From positions 32,782-96,781 of the forward strand of contig NZ_JAAHHT010000001.1 of assembly GCF_010672085.1 (NCBI RefSeq): a stretch of DNA of 64,000 nt. Reading direction: 5' to 3'. The DNA is from Okeania sp. SIO3I5 (lineage in GTDB: Bacteria; Cyanobacteriota; Cyanobacteriia; Cyanobacteriales; Microcoleaceae). Of this stretch, positions 17,178 to 26,027 are shown in pieces; position 1 is the first letter of the stretch, and the number at the start of each line of letters is the position of its first letter. Position numbers and translations under genes: made by a program. Below the pieces are notes generated by a model. The model did no database searches. It saw only the letters and a program-made list of their open reading frames with translations, and was not told the DNA's origin.

Positions 17178-18668
17178 TTAGCTATTGTTATTTAATTTTT
17201 TGAGTAAATAATTTTTCCAACGCTGATAAGCTTCATTATATTGATCTAAATGCTTGGTTTCTGCAACAGTTTTTATTACCTCGCCCCCTGACATAGCTTC
17301 ATCTAATGATTTAAAAGCGCCAACTGTGACACCTGCAGCTTTTGCTGCACCCACTGCACCAGTGGTATCAATGATCTCTACTTCACAATTTGCCAATGCA
17401 GAAATAGTATGGGAAAAAATGTCTGATTGAAAAAGATTGTCATTCCCTACACGCAATCGAGAAATTGACATTCCCATCTCTTTCATAATCTCTATGCCAT
17501 AAATAAATGAAAATGCTACTCCCTCTAATCCTCCTCTGATTAAATGATTAATTTGATGTCGGTTGAAATTGATCGAATTTATACTGGCGCCAATATTCTG
17601 ATTGTTAAGCATACGCTCCACACCGTTGCCAAACGGAAGTATAATGACTCCATCAGATCCGATAGAGGTCTTTGAAGCTTGATATTCCATCTGAGGATAA
17701 CTATATTTTTTACCTGAAATGCTTTGCATCCAGCTATGTTGAATTCCTGCACCATTGATGCACAGTAGAACACCGATCCTTTTTTGTTCAGATTGATGGT
17801 TGACATGGGCGAAACTGTTTACACGAGAATATTGATCAAAAATTACTTGATTACTTACACCATAGACCACACCGGAAGTACCTCCTGTAGCTGCTATATC
17901 TCCTGGTTGAAGTACGTTCAAGCTGAGTGCATTGTTAAGTTGATCGCCAGCTCTGTAAGTAACAGGTGTTTCTTTTGGTATGCCTAATTTTTCTGCTGCA
18001 GTTTTAGTCAGCTTACCGTGATGTCCGAGTGATTCCCGGATATCTGGAATCAGATCGACTGAAATGCCAAAATGATCAAAAAGAAATCCAGCAGGTTCTT
18101 CACGGAGAAAGTCCCAGAAAATACCTTCGGACAATCCTGAAATGGTTGTTGTGGATTCTCCTGTAAGTTTCATGGCAATAAAGTCACCGGGTAGCATAAA
18201 TTTATCGATTTTCCCGTATAATTCTGGCTCGTTATCCTGGACCCATTTTAATTTTGACGCTGTGAAATTGCCGGGAGAATTTAATAAGTGCGATAGACAT
18301 TTTTCCTTTCCTAATTCAGTAAATGCCTGATTACCAATTTCAACTGCACGGCTGTCACACCATATAATTGATGGTCTTAATATTTGCTGGTCTTTGTCGA
18401 GCAATACTAATCCATGCATTTGATAACTAATACCAATTCCTGCTATCTCATTAGGGTTAACATGAGTCTTATTCAACAGTTTTTTAGTTGATGCTACCAC
18501 ACATTCCCACCAATATTCAGGATTCTGTTCAGCCCAGTCGGGATACTGAGCAATAATCTCCATTTCCTTTTCTGGATATTTTTCTACCCCAATAGTTTGC
18601 TTGGTTAAGCTATTGACTAATGCAACTTTGATGAAGGAACTTCCAATGTCGTAACCCAGTAAGATCAT
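17178..18668 (-). CDS. FGGY-family carbohydrate kinase (xylulokinase-like)
   Basis: A 496-residue cytosolic sugar kinase. The first phosphate-binding motif is in LLGYDIGSSFIKVAL (residues 2-16). GISYQMHGLVLLD and the substrate-side Asp region PGDFIAMKLTG follow. The C-terminal ATPase half has ATGGTSGVVYG (adenosine/phosphate 2) and the domain end RVGNDNLFQSDIFS...AVGAAKAAGV. The pattern DWAEQNPEYWW and overall length fit xylulokinase (D-xylulose to D-xylulose-5-phosphate), but gluconokinase- or fuculokinase-like subfamilies share these features, so the substrate is not proven. It is a single gene, with no sugar transporter or isomerase nearby. The 3' end meets an R2 terminus. Confidence 0.87.
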   Translation of the reverse strand: MILLGYDIGSSFIKVALVNSLTKQTIGVEKYPEKEMEIIAQYPDWAEQNPEYWWECVVASTKKLLNKTHVNPNEIAGIGISYQMHGLVLLDKDQQILRPSIIWCDSRAVEIGNQAFTELGKEKCLSHLLNSPGNFTASKLKWVQDNEPELYGKIDKFMLPGDFIAMKLTGESTTTISGLSEGIFWDFLREEPAGFLFDHFGISVDLIPDIRESLGHHGKLTKTAAEKLGIPKETPVTYRAGDQLNNALSLNVLQPGDIAATGGTSGVVYGVSNQVIFDQYSRVNSFAHVNHQSEQKRIGVLLCINGAGIQHSWMQSISGKKYSYPQMEYQASKTSIGSDGVIILPFGNGVERMLNNQNIGASINSINFNRHQINHLIRGGLEGVAFSFIYGIEIMKEMGMSISRLRVGNDNLFQSDIFSHTISALANCEVEIIDTTGAVGAAKAAGVTVGAFKSLDEAMSGGEVIKTVAETKHLDQYNEAYQRWKNYLLKKLNNNS

Positions 18669-18682
18669 TTTCCAATTTTTTT

Positions 18683-18965
18683 TTAACTTTCCTGGCGGGA
18701 AGTCCCGCGCTCTCCATCCCCCCTAACCCCCCGTGCATAGGGGGGAGGGGAGCGTCGGGATGAAAGCCAGGGCGAGGATTCGGACACCTTCATAAGCTAA
18801 ACGTTCATATGCCCAAGACACAAGCTAGAAGCATTTTGTTATTATCAATGTCAACACAGGGGGAGGACATTACCTTTGTCATGCGCAGCGGTTAGGGTTT
18901 CCCAGACGCTCATAATCCCTATTTTTCCATCCCCTTAAAAGGGAAGGCTTGAGACCTTATTTTTT
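18683..18965. repeat. Dispersed ~290-bp repeat, copy 2 (inverted relative to 985-1283)
   Basis: It begins CCTGGCGGGAAGTCCCGCGC, holds CCCCCCTAACCCCCCGTGCA and GGGGGGAGGGGAGCGTCGGG, then CATAAGCTAAACGTTCATATG and CAGGGGGAGGACATTACC, and ends near CCCCTTAAAAGGGAAGGC. All of these appear in reverse complement in copy 1. It lies just upstream of the FGGY kinase start. Confidence 0.65.
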
Positions 18966-19057
18966 GGTCAGGAGGGAAGAGCAATTGTGAAAGATTTACT
19001 AATAGCTGAAGATGAAAATTTTTTTTTATACCGAACCCGAGCGGATTTGATATAATA

Positions 19058-19253
19058 GACATTTCCAGAAAGGAGGGAATAGGGAATAGGGAATAGAGAA
19101 TAGGTATGGAAGGGGAAATAATTGATAATTTATATCATGTCCGGATAATTAGTGATAAAAAAACTTTCTTCTTCTTTCTTCCCTCCTGAATTCTGAATTC
19201 TGACTCCTGACTCCTGAGTAGTTTATTTATCACTGTTCAGCCGAACATGATAT
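19058..19253. mobile_element. Chimeric R1-left / R2 element
   Basis: An R1 left end with its TAATA flank (GACATTTCCAGAAAGGAGGG from 19058) runs into a complete R2 element (ATATCATGTCCGGATAATTA at 19132 to GAACATGATAT at 19253). The R1 right half is missing, so R2 has probably inserted into R1 or replaced half of it. An R5 end (ACCGAACCCGAGCGGATTTGATAT) lies just before, at about 19030-19053. Confidence 0.6.
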
Positions 19254-19345
19254 TATATACAATAATTGATTATTTTCCCCTACTCCCTATGGACGTTGCA
19301 TACAACATCCCTACCTGCGACTTACTTCCTCTTTTCCGGAGAGGC

Positions 19346-20542
19346 CTAATGATGATGATGATGGTGGTGGTCGTGATGATGATGATGGTGGTGAGAATGT
19401 CCATGCTCACCATGATGACTATGACTATGAGTTGACTTTGCCTGTGCTACTGCTAATGAAGGATTAACAGCTAAAGCATTTTCACTTAACAATTCCTCAA
19501 TATAAAGGTTAGCCCACTCGGCAGCCATTTGCAAAAATTCTGGGCGGTCATTTACACAAGGCATTTGCCGATAAGTTACTTCTGGATTTTTCCGACGCAA
19601 ACTTTCAATAATATGCTCTACATCTAATAATGTTTCGTGGTTTTCTGTGGCAAAACCAATGGGCATAAATACAATAGCTGTTGCACCTAATTCTATGAGG
19701 TTTTTTGCGGCAGTTTTAGCATCTGGTTGAGTCCATTCAATTAGTGGAGTATCGTGGTTTAACCAACCTACAGAAATTAAGGGAAAACGATTGATTAAAC
19801 GTTCTCTTACTAATTCATAAAGTGCTTGACTTTCATCAATTCCAGAAGTAAAACCTTTTGCTTTGTGGGGGCAACCATGATTTGTTAAAACAATGCCAAT
19901 TTGAGATGGTAAATGAGCAATTGCTAAGTCATTAAGAATTTGTTCTTCTACCATTTTTGCCATTAATTCAATATAATCTGGTTCGTTATAAAAGGAAGGA
20001 ATATAACGTTGACCTTTGACCCAATGTTCGGTTTTATCTGCTAGTTTTACTAATGCTTTATTAGCTTGTTCGACGGCTATTCCACTGGTAAAAATTGAGT
20101 CAACTACTAGCAAGGGATATATCAATAATTTATCAAATCCTTCTGATTTTATTTGCGTTAATACTTGTTCTGGTAAGTGGGGAGCGCAAAAGTTAAATGC
20201 TTTGAATACTTTGACGCGATCGCCCCATTTTGCTTGGAGATTTTTTTCTATTCCTGCTCTTTGATTTTCAAATATAGCGTTATGAGGTGAGATGAAGTTT
20301 CCATGTTGATGACTCCATTCATGCAGGTCAAAAATAGCTAATAATTTTGCTAAAGGAGGATATATCCAGGTAGGAACAGGAGCAAATTTTGCTGTGAGTA
20401 AGTTTAATGCTTGTTCGTTATAATTGGCAAAATCTTCATAGCTTTCTACTTCGCCATATCCCATTAATAATACTGCTACTCTGTCTTGACTGGGAGATGC
20501 AGAATTTGTTGGGTTTTGAATTTTTTCTGGAGTTGTAACCAC
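19346..20542 (-). CDS. Ferrochelatase-family protein with a poly-histidine C-terminal tail
   Basis: A 398-residue class II chelatase-fold protein. NHGCP (near residue 220) supplies the catalytic His of the ferrochelatase family. PIGFATENHETLLDVEH holds the conserved Glu and acidic residues of the second half. It therefore resembles ferrochelatase (Fe insertion into protoporphyrin IX) but lacks the C-terminal chlorophyll-binding-like helix usual in the main cyanobacterial HemH. Instead it ends in about 27 residues that are mostly His (HSHSHHGEHGHSH then H7-D-H7), like the metal-loading tails of some cobalt or nickel chelatases and metallochaperones. The substrate metal is uncertain: Fe, Co or Ni are possible. 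cbiD 10 kb away is only weak context. Start is at MVTTPEKIQ, with a long Ser/Pro leader. Confidence 0.85.
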   Translation of the reverse strand: MVTTPEKIQNPTNSASPSQDRVAVLLMGYGEVESYEDFANYNEQALNLLTAKFAPVPTWIYPPLAKLLAIFDLHEWSHQHGNFISPHNAIFENQRAGIEKNLQAKWGDRVKVFKAFNFCAPHLPEQVLTQIKSEGFDKLLIYPLLVVDSIFTSGIAVEQANKALVKLADKTEHWVKGQRYIPSFYNEPDYIELMAKMVEEQILNDLAIAHLPSQIGIVLTNHGCPHKAKGFTSGIDESQALYELVRERLINRFPLISVGWLNHDTPLIEWTQPDAKTAAKNLIELGATAIVFMPIGFATENHETLLDVEHIIESLRRKNPEVTYRQMPCVNDRPEFLQMAAEWANLYIEELLSENALAVNPSLAVAQAKSTHSHSHHGEHGHSHHHHHHHDHHHHHHH

Positions 20543-20710
20543 GCGCTTGCTCCTCTAGTTGTTTTTATTAATTAACTCGATTAAAGAAAATGAGTAATTC
20601 GACTCTTGCGTTAGTTTAGCATTGCCCACTGGGGGGATGGGTATTAGAATGATTGAGATTGTATGAAGATTTGAAAGTTGAAAGTCAAAAGTAATCTTTG
20701 AAGTAAATAC

Positions 20711-21717
20711 ATTTTCTGAAGCACCCGAGCGTGGAGATGAGTCGTCAAATTTTGCTTTTATTGCGTATGGAGCAATAGTCGTTTCATTTTCTGAAGCACC
20801 CGAGCGTGGAGATGAGTCGTCAAATTTTGCTTTTATTGCGTATGGAGCAATAGTCGTTTCATTTTCTGAAGCACCCGGCGCGGTGGGGATGGGTAGTCAA
20901 ATTTCTCTTTTATTGCGTATGGAGCAATAGTCGTTTCATTTTCTGAAGCACCCGGCGCGGTGGGGATGGGTAGTCAAATTTCTCTTTTATTGCGTATAGA
21001 GCAATAGTCGTTGCATTTTCTGAAGCACTCGAGCGTGGCGATGAGTAGTCAAATTTCTCTTTTATTGCGTATAGAGCAATAGTCGTTGCATTTTCTGAAG
21101 CACCCGTGGCGATGAGTAGTCAAATTTTGCTTTTATTGCGTATAGAGCAATAGTCATTACATTTTCTGAAGCACCCAGCGCGGTGGGGATGGGTAGTCAA
21201 ATTTCTCTTCTATATAGTTTTCGCATTTTCTGAAGCACCCACCCGGCGCGGGGGGATGGGTAGTCAAATTTCTCTTTTATTGCGTATAGAGCAATAGTCG
21301 TTGCATTTTCTGAAGCACTCGAGCGTGGCGATGAGTAGTCAAATTTTGCTTTTATTGCGTATAGAGCAATAGTCATTACATTTTCTGAAGCACCCGACCC
21401 GGCGCGGGGGGATGGGTAGTCAAATTTCTCTTTTATTGCGTATAGAGCAATAGTCGCTACATTTTCTGAAGCACCCGGGCGTGGCGATGAGTCGTCAAAT
21501 TTTGCTTTTATTGCGTATAGAGCAATAGTCATTACATTTTCTGAAGCACCCGGGGATGGGTAGTCAAATTTCTCTTCTATATAGTTTTCGCATTTTCTGA
21601 AGCACCAGACCCGGCGCGGGGGGATGAGTCGTCAAATTTCTCTTTTATTGCGTATAGAGCAATAGTCTCTGCATTTTCTGAAGCACCAGGGCGTGGAGAT
21701 GGGTCGTCAAATTTTCC
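20711..21717. repeat. Tandem array of 14 units, basic period 75 bp
   Basis: ATTTTCTGAAGCAC begins units at 20711, 20786, 20861, 20938, 21015, 21090, 21161, 21225, 21305, 21380, 21461, 21536, 21592 and 21673. Spacings are 75, 75, 77, 77, 75, 71, 64, 80, 75, 81, 75, 56 and 81. Most units carry the hairpin TATTGC-GTATAGA-GCAATA. Seventy-five is 25 codons, so the minus strand partly reads TIALYAIKAKFDYSSPR repeats (21197-21532), but indels break the frame and no start or domain supports a gene. Two subtypes alternate (GAGCGTGG versus GGCGCGGTGGGG spacer). Confidence 0.9.
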
Positions 21718-21862
21718 TACTAGACCGACACACCTTAAAATTTTGCATTAGAAAAAAATGCTCAAACCTTGCTATAACAGGAACTATACAAAAAAGCACT
21801 CCGCACAGTTTTAGCTGTGTCAGTCTACTACTAGACCTACTCGACTGTAACTGATAACTAAA

Positions 21863-22420
21863 ATGACTATAGTAATTTGCCCCGGAATACACGATCAAAA
21901 GTTAACCGAGCAATTCTTGGAGAGATTATTTATTAATTGGCGGAGTCTCTCTGATTCCGGCGACCTCTTGGTGTGCCGAACTCAAGACTATGCTCCCTAT
22001 TCTGCCATTGACATATCAAAATTCTTATGGTGCTCAAAATCTATAACTATAGATATGCCATTACTATTTATTGCTTTTAGTGCCGGAGTGGTAGGAGCAA
22101 TAGGAGCAGCTTGGACTTGGCAACTCCAAGGTGGACAAGTAAAAGCTTTTATAGCTATCGATGGATGGGGAATGCCTTTAACTGGGAATTTTCCGATATA
22201 TAAAGTTAGTCACGACTATTTTACCTATTGGAGTTGGGGAATTTTGGGAAGTGGTGATGAAAGCTTTTATGCCTATCCATCTGTAGAACATTTAGAAATA
22301 TGGCGATCGCCCGACATTACTACAGGTTGGTGGCTACATCAAAACAGTGTTGAAGTCAAAACAGCAACACCTGTAACAGCCAAAGAATTTATCATCAAAA
22401 TATTAGAAAACCATAGATAA
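21863..22420 (+). CDS. Hypothetical protein, possible alpha/beta-hydrolase-like fold
   Basis: A 185-residue soluble protein, start MTIVICPGIHD. The segment LLFIAFSAGVVGAIGAAW resembles a strand-nucleophile elbow-helix (FSAGVV in place of GxSxG), and the first strand TIVICPGIHD could bear an oxyanion loop. A His-rich aromatic middle (KVSHDYFTYWSWG) follows. I do not recognise a named family; similar short proteins without annotation are common in cyanobacteria. The ATG follows the 75-bp repeat array by about 145 bp. The next gene on the same strand is the broken trpF-like gene 130 bp on, which might once have formed a pair with it. Confidence 0.6.
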   Translation: MTIVICPGIHDQKLTEQFLERLFINWRSLSDSGDLLVCRTQDYAPYSAIDISKFLWCSKSITIDMPLLFIAFSAGVVGAIGAAWTWQLQGGQVKAFIAIDGWGMPLTGNFPIYKVSHDYFTYWSWGILGSGDESFYAYPSVEHLEIWRSPDITTGWWLHQNSVEVKTATPVTAKEFIIKILENHR

Positions 22421-22549
22421 TTAAGGTAAGCATTCAGCTTTTTCTCCCTGAAAAGCGAGGCTTTAAATCTTAATTTTTCGGTAAAAGCAATTGAGAAATT
22501 GAGACAGATAAAGATGATCAAGTATAGTCAAAATCAATAGTATTATCAG

Positions 22550-23339
22550 ATGCAACCAACAAGAAAACCACGAGTAAAAATTTGCTGTATTAGCAGTATT
22601 GAAGAAGCAAAAATGGCAATTATTTATGGAGCAGCAGCTTTAGGTTTAGTTTCTGCGATGCCTTCTGGAGCAGGGGTAATTTATGAGGAATTAATAGCAG
22701 AAATTTCTGCCGTAGTTCCACCTGGTGTATCTACTTTTTTATTAACCAGTAAACAGGATGTAAAATCAATTATTGAACAACAGCGTAGATGTCGAGTAAA
22801 TACAATTCAAATCTGCGATTATCTCAGATTAGAAACATATCAAGACTTACGAAATTCTATGCCTGGAATTTCTCTTGTACAAGTTATTCATGTCACAGGA
22901 GAAGAATCAGTAAAAGAAGCTATAGAAATTTATCCATTAGTAGATGCAATATTATTAGATTCTGGCAATAAATCTCTAGCAATTAAAGAATTGGGAGGTA
23001 CTGTTCAACAATTAATAATGAATAATTAATAATTAATAATTACCTCTCCTTGAAAGTGATAGGATTGACTAATCATGAAAGTTTTTATTTATGATCCCCT
23101 ATCCAAGGGGAGGCTTTAAACCAAAATTTTTCGGTAAAGTTCATAATTGGAATATTAGTAAGAAAATCCGGGAGTTAGTAGATGTGCCTATATATTTAGC
23201 AGGTGGTTTAAATCCTGAAAATGTCGCAGCAGCAATTAAACAAGTTTCTCCTTTTGGTTTAGATATTTGTACTGGAATCAGAACAAATGGTAAATTAGAT
23301 GAGATGAAATTATCTAAATTTTTTAGTCAGATTTATTAG
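22550..23339 (+). pseudogene. TrpF-like phosphoribosylanthranilate isomerase family protein, split by element R6
   Basis: The first part (22550-23003) encodes VKICCISSIEEAKMAIIYGA, then LGLVSAMPSGAGVI and LVDAILLDSGN...KELGGT. The second part (23134-23339) encodes KVHNWNISKKIREL and PIYLAGGLNPENVAAAI. Deleting 23004-23133 (130 nt) gives the codons GGT ACT GGT AAA GTT CAT AAT TGG (G-T-G-K-V-H-N-W) and a continuous 219-residue TIM-barrel protein of normal TrpF length. KICCIS and SAMPSGAGV differ from classical TrpF (KICGI, VF-SPR), which points to a paralogue rather than the housekeeping enzyme. The insert shifts the frame and adds stops, so both halves are probably inactive. Confidence 0.85.
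23004..23133. mobile_element. Element R6 inside the trpF-like gene
   Basis: This 130-nt insert begins TTCAACAATTAATAATGAAT and runs through AATTACCTCTCC, GATAGGATTGACTAA, CCAAGGGGAGGCTTTAAACC to AAATTTTTCG. Close copies lie at 24896-25020 and 40255-40388. Others (23411, 25261, 50105, 59161, 60530) share TTACCTCT...TTCGGTAA. Because the gene can be reconstructed, the insertion limits are known here to within a couple of bases. Confidence 0.82.
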
Positions 23340-23410
23340 ACTTTTTGCAGAAGTCAGGGAATAGGGATTTATTAATGGATAATGGATAATGGATAATGGA
23401 TAATGGATAA

Positions 23411-23544
23411 TGAATAATTACCTCTCCTTTTTAGGGAGAGGATTGACTAAAAGGAAAAGATTTATTTATTTCCCCTTTATTGGGGAGGGTTTAAACCTGA
23501 ATTATCTAATTATTTAATTGCTTAATTATTAATTATTTCGGTAA
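23411..23544. mobile_element. Element R6 copy downstream of the trpF-like relic
   Basis: It reads GAATAATTACCTCTCC, GGGAGAGGATTGACTAAAAG, GGGGAGGGTTTAAACCTGAA and ends TTATTTCGGTAA. It is preceded by five TAATGGATAA repeats (about 23373-23412). The next 340 bp to the hydrolase gene hold TAGCAGTCAGCTATCAGC-type short repeats and no gene. Confidence 0.65.
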
Positions 23545-23885
23545 AAATTGTTTATTTCATATCTTGAATTGATTTAAGACAAGGTTTTGCAAGAGGTCTA
23601 TTAATTAGACAGAATCTAAGCATTTAGCTATTAGCAGTCAGCTATCAGCAATAAAAATGAATGAAACCAGGGTTATTTTAACTTCTATTACATTTTTAAC
23701 CAGATTATTATTGAAGCACAAAAACAACGAATTTGAGTTGTGAACCTATACAATTCTATGGCAGGAAATGTAGATGTGTCTTGGAAGCTGATAGCTGTTA
23801 GCTGACTGCTGAATGCTTATGACAGAGTTTGATATAATCTATAAGTAAATCAAAGTTTTAAGGAAGAAACCAGGAGCTAATTAGA

Positions 23886-24779
23886 GTGAAAACAACAGAA
23901 AAAACATCCTATATAAATGTTAATGGTGTTGAACATTATTATGAGTGGATAAAAACATCAAACTCTACAGAAAAATCCAAACCAGTTATGGTATTTCTGC
24001 ATGGATGGGGAGGTTCTGGCAGATATTGGGAAAGCACTGCTAAAGAACTTTCCGAAGAATTTGATTGTTTAATTTACGACTTAAGAGGATTTGGTCGTAC
24101 CTCTTTACCTAAATCTCAACCTAAAGGAGAAAAAAGTATTTCTCAAACTTCAAAAAATCTTACTGATGATTATGAATTAGTAACTTATGCAGAAGATTTA
24201 AAAGTTTTGTTAGATGCTTTGAATTTAGACAAGGTTTATATTAATGCTCATTCAACGGGAGCATCTATTGCTGCTCTATTTTTGAATATGTATCCAGAGA
24301 GATTAGAAAAAGCAATTCTAACTTGTAGTGGTATTTTTGAATATGATGAAAAAAGCTTTTCTACTTTTCATAAATTTAGCCGTTATGTAGTGATGTTTCG
24401 CCCTAAATGGCTGATAAAAATTCCTTTTATGGGTCGTATTTTTATGGCAAGATTTTTATATAAATCTCTGCCAGATCGTATATGTAATGATTTTTTAGAG
24501 GATTTTTTATTAGCAGATTTTGATGCTGCTTATGGTACAGTTTTAACTTCTGTAAGTAAGGAAGCAACAGAATGGTTACCAGAACAATTTCAAAGATTAA
24601 CAGTGCCTACTTTATTAGTAGCTGGTGAATATGACAAAATTATTCCGGCAGAGATGGGTAGGCAAGCAGCAAAATTGAATGAAAATATAGAATTTATTGT
24701 GATGGAAAATACGGCTCATTTTCCCATGCTAGAAGATCGGGAAAAATATCTAGAAAGAGTGCTGAATTTTGTGGCATAA
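23886..24779 (+). CDS. Alpha/beta-hydrolase fold protein
   Basis: A 297-residue cytosolic hydrolase. The oxyanion block VFLHGWGGSGRYW is near residues 38-50. The nucleophile elbow is AHSTGA (Ser in the usual Gly-x-Ser-x-Gly position, with Ala in place of the first Gly). The acid is in AGEYDKIIP and the catalytic His in TAHFPMLED near the C-terminus. The cap region (about 165-215) is helical and basic. The substrate is unknown; candidates are esters, lactones or haloalkanes. The start is GTG at 23886 and no upstream ATG fits. AAGGAAG lies about 25 nt before and may not serve as the ribosome-binding site. It is a single gene. Confidence 0.87.
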   Translation: MKTTEKTSYINVNGVEHYYEWIKTSNSTEKSKPVMVFLHGWGGSGRYWESTAKELSEEFDCLIYDLRGFGRTSLPKSQPKGEKSISQTSKNLTDDYELVTYAEDLKVLLDALNLDKVYINAHSTGASIAALFLNMYPERLEKAILTCSGIFEYDEKSFSTFHKFSRYVVMFRPKWLIKIPFMGRIFMARFLYKSLPDRICNDFLEDFLLADFDAAYGTVLTSVSKEATEWLPEQFQRLTVPTLLVAGEYDKIIPAEMGRQAAKLNENIEFIVMENTAHFPMLEDREKYLERVLNFVA

Positions 24780-24895
24780 GTTAAAAGTTAAAGGTTAAAA
24801 GTAAGATTTTATAGGCTCAAGTTCACGGAAGTTAAAAATTATTTGTTTTCTGGTACTAAAGCTTATAACAAATCAAGGTATCTTTTTCAACAATT

Positions 24896-25020
24896 AATAA
24901 TTAATAATGAATAATTAATAATTACCTCTCCTTGAAACTGATAGGATTGACTAATTATGAAAATTTTTATTTATTATCCCCTATCCAAGGGGAAGCTTTA
25001 AACCAAAATTTTTTGGTAAA
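24896..25020. mobile_element. Element R6 in the 3' part of the PIN relic
   Basis: From TTCAACAATTAATAATTAAT to CCAAAATTTTTTGGTAA it is nearly the same sequence as the insert in the trpF-like gene, only a few bases different. The two insertions are therefore recent relative to the older R6 copies. Confidence 0.75.
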
Positions 25021-25260
25021 TCTCATAGCAACTTGGATAAAATGAGCATCTCCAGTTAAAACATATTGAATACCAAATTCTTTCATTACCACCATTTAAG
25101 TTAAGTCAGTAAATGAAATTAGCGGTTTATCAACAAATCTAATCCGTAGTTCTTGTGCTTTAAAAAAGCGCTCTTCTGTAATCCAAACCAGGTTAAATTT
25201 TTCTGTCCTAAAAACCTCTATCAGCGATACCATATACTGACGTGCAAGAGCAGGATTTCA

Positions 25261-25380
25261 TTAATGGATAATTACCTCTGATTAAAACCGTAAGGGAATT
25301 GAATATAAGAAAATATTATTTCTTTTTTTTCCTTTGAAAGGGAAAGCTTGTAATCTGAATAATTATTAATTATTCGGTAA
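25261..25380. mobile_element. Element R6 in the middle of the PIN relic
   Basis: It reads AATGGATAATTACCTCTG, AGGGAATTGAATATAAGA, AAAGGGAAAGCTTGTAATC and ends TTAATTATTCGGTAA. It is more diverged than the neighbouring copy, suggesting an older insertion. Confidence 0.6.
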
Positions 25381-25575
25381 TCGCTTGAAAAACAACGTAA
25401 AAGTTTCATCTAAAACATAATCTGTTGTGTGAATTTTCTGATTTTGAGAGGTAAAATACTGATATAAATTTACAGCTTTCTGATGTTTTATTTCACTTTT
25501 ATCGTGCAGATTTAACCATCCCCATGTATATACAAAAAGTTTATTTTCCATAAAGTTATGAATCGATATTTTGAG

Positions 25576-25734
25576 CTAGAGAACCGCATTATACCGCACC
25601 AATAAAGTTAGGGAGAGGATCGCTTGTTTCAAAGTTTCTACTTTCTCCTCACTTTTGGAAAAAAGCTGTTCTTGGGAGTAAAGAAAAAAATTCACAAATT
25701 GTAAAACTTCTGGAATTTTATGCTGGGGTAACAT
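25576..25734 (-). CDS. Possible antitoxin partner of the PIN relic
   Basis: A short frame of about 52 residues, MLPQHKIPEVLQFVNFFLYS..., sits 24 bp upstream of the PIN relic on the same strand, the usual antitoxin position. The block LPxxKxPEVLxFVxF is common in cyanobacterial antitoxins of the DUF2281 type. In-frame codons extend upstream (IENVKEELQRRIE) but no ATG begins them, so the true start or N-terminus may be lost. It may be a relic too. Confidence 0.45.
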   Translation of the reverse strand: MLPQHKIPEVLQFVNFFLYSQEQLFSKSEEKVETLKQAILSLTLLVRYNAVL

Positions 25735-26027
25735 CTCAATTCTTCTTTGTAATTCTTCTTTTACATTTTCAATTGATCATTAATTTTACCTCTATTTGTT
25801 CCTCTATTAAATTTGCATAGATGTTTCTAGAAAAGAAGTTTTTTTCTTTGAGTAAAGTTTGTTGGGGAGTTAACCAACTTCAATAAGGAAGGAAAACTAT
25901 TCAAACTAATAATAAATCAAAACCGACAAAACTACTAACAATAAATGCAGAAAAATTAACACCTGCAACTCTTGCCTATTCCCTATTCCCTATTCTCTAT
26001 TCCCTATTCCCTATTCCCTTCTCTTTC

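Larger units (their letters stand above)
24873..25551 (-). pseudogene. PIN-domain toxin relic, interrupted by two R6 elements
   Basis: Starting at 25551, the minus strand encodes KLFVYTWGWLNLHDKSEIKH and TTDYVLDETFTLFFKRL, typical of PIN ribonucleases, until an R6 element (25261-25380). It resumes as PALARQYMVSLIEVF, RTEKFNLVWITEERFFKAQE and LISFTDLT, then an in-frame stop, then EFGIQYVLTGDAHFIQVAM, until a second R6 (24896-25020). The expected first catalytic Asp (FVDTWGW in relatives) is Tyr here. The remaining acidic residues (DET, FTDLT, TGDAHF) are recognisable. The toxin is clearly dead. Confidence 0.75.

Noticed and set aside
19247..19435. A 62-residue frame rich in Met
   Set aside because: It is the antisense of the CAT/CAC codons of the poly-His tail.
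20711..21717. Possible CRISPR or repeat-protein gene
   Set aside because: Units abut with no unique spacers, and indels break the 25-codon frame in many places. The 111-residue frame at 21197-21532 is only the longest uninterrupted part.
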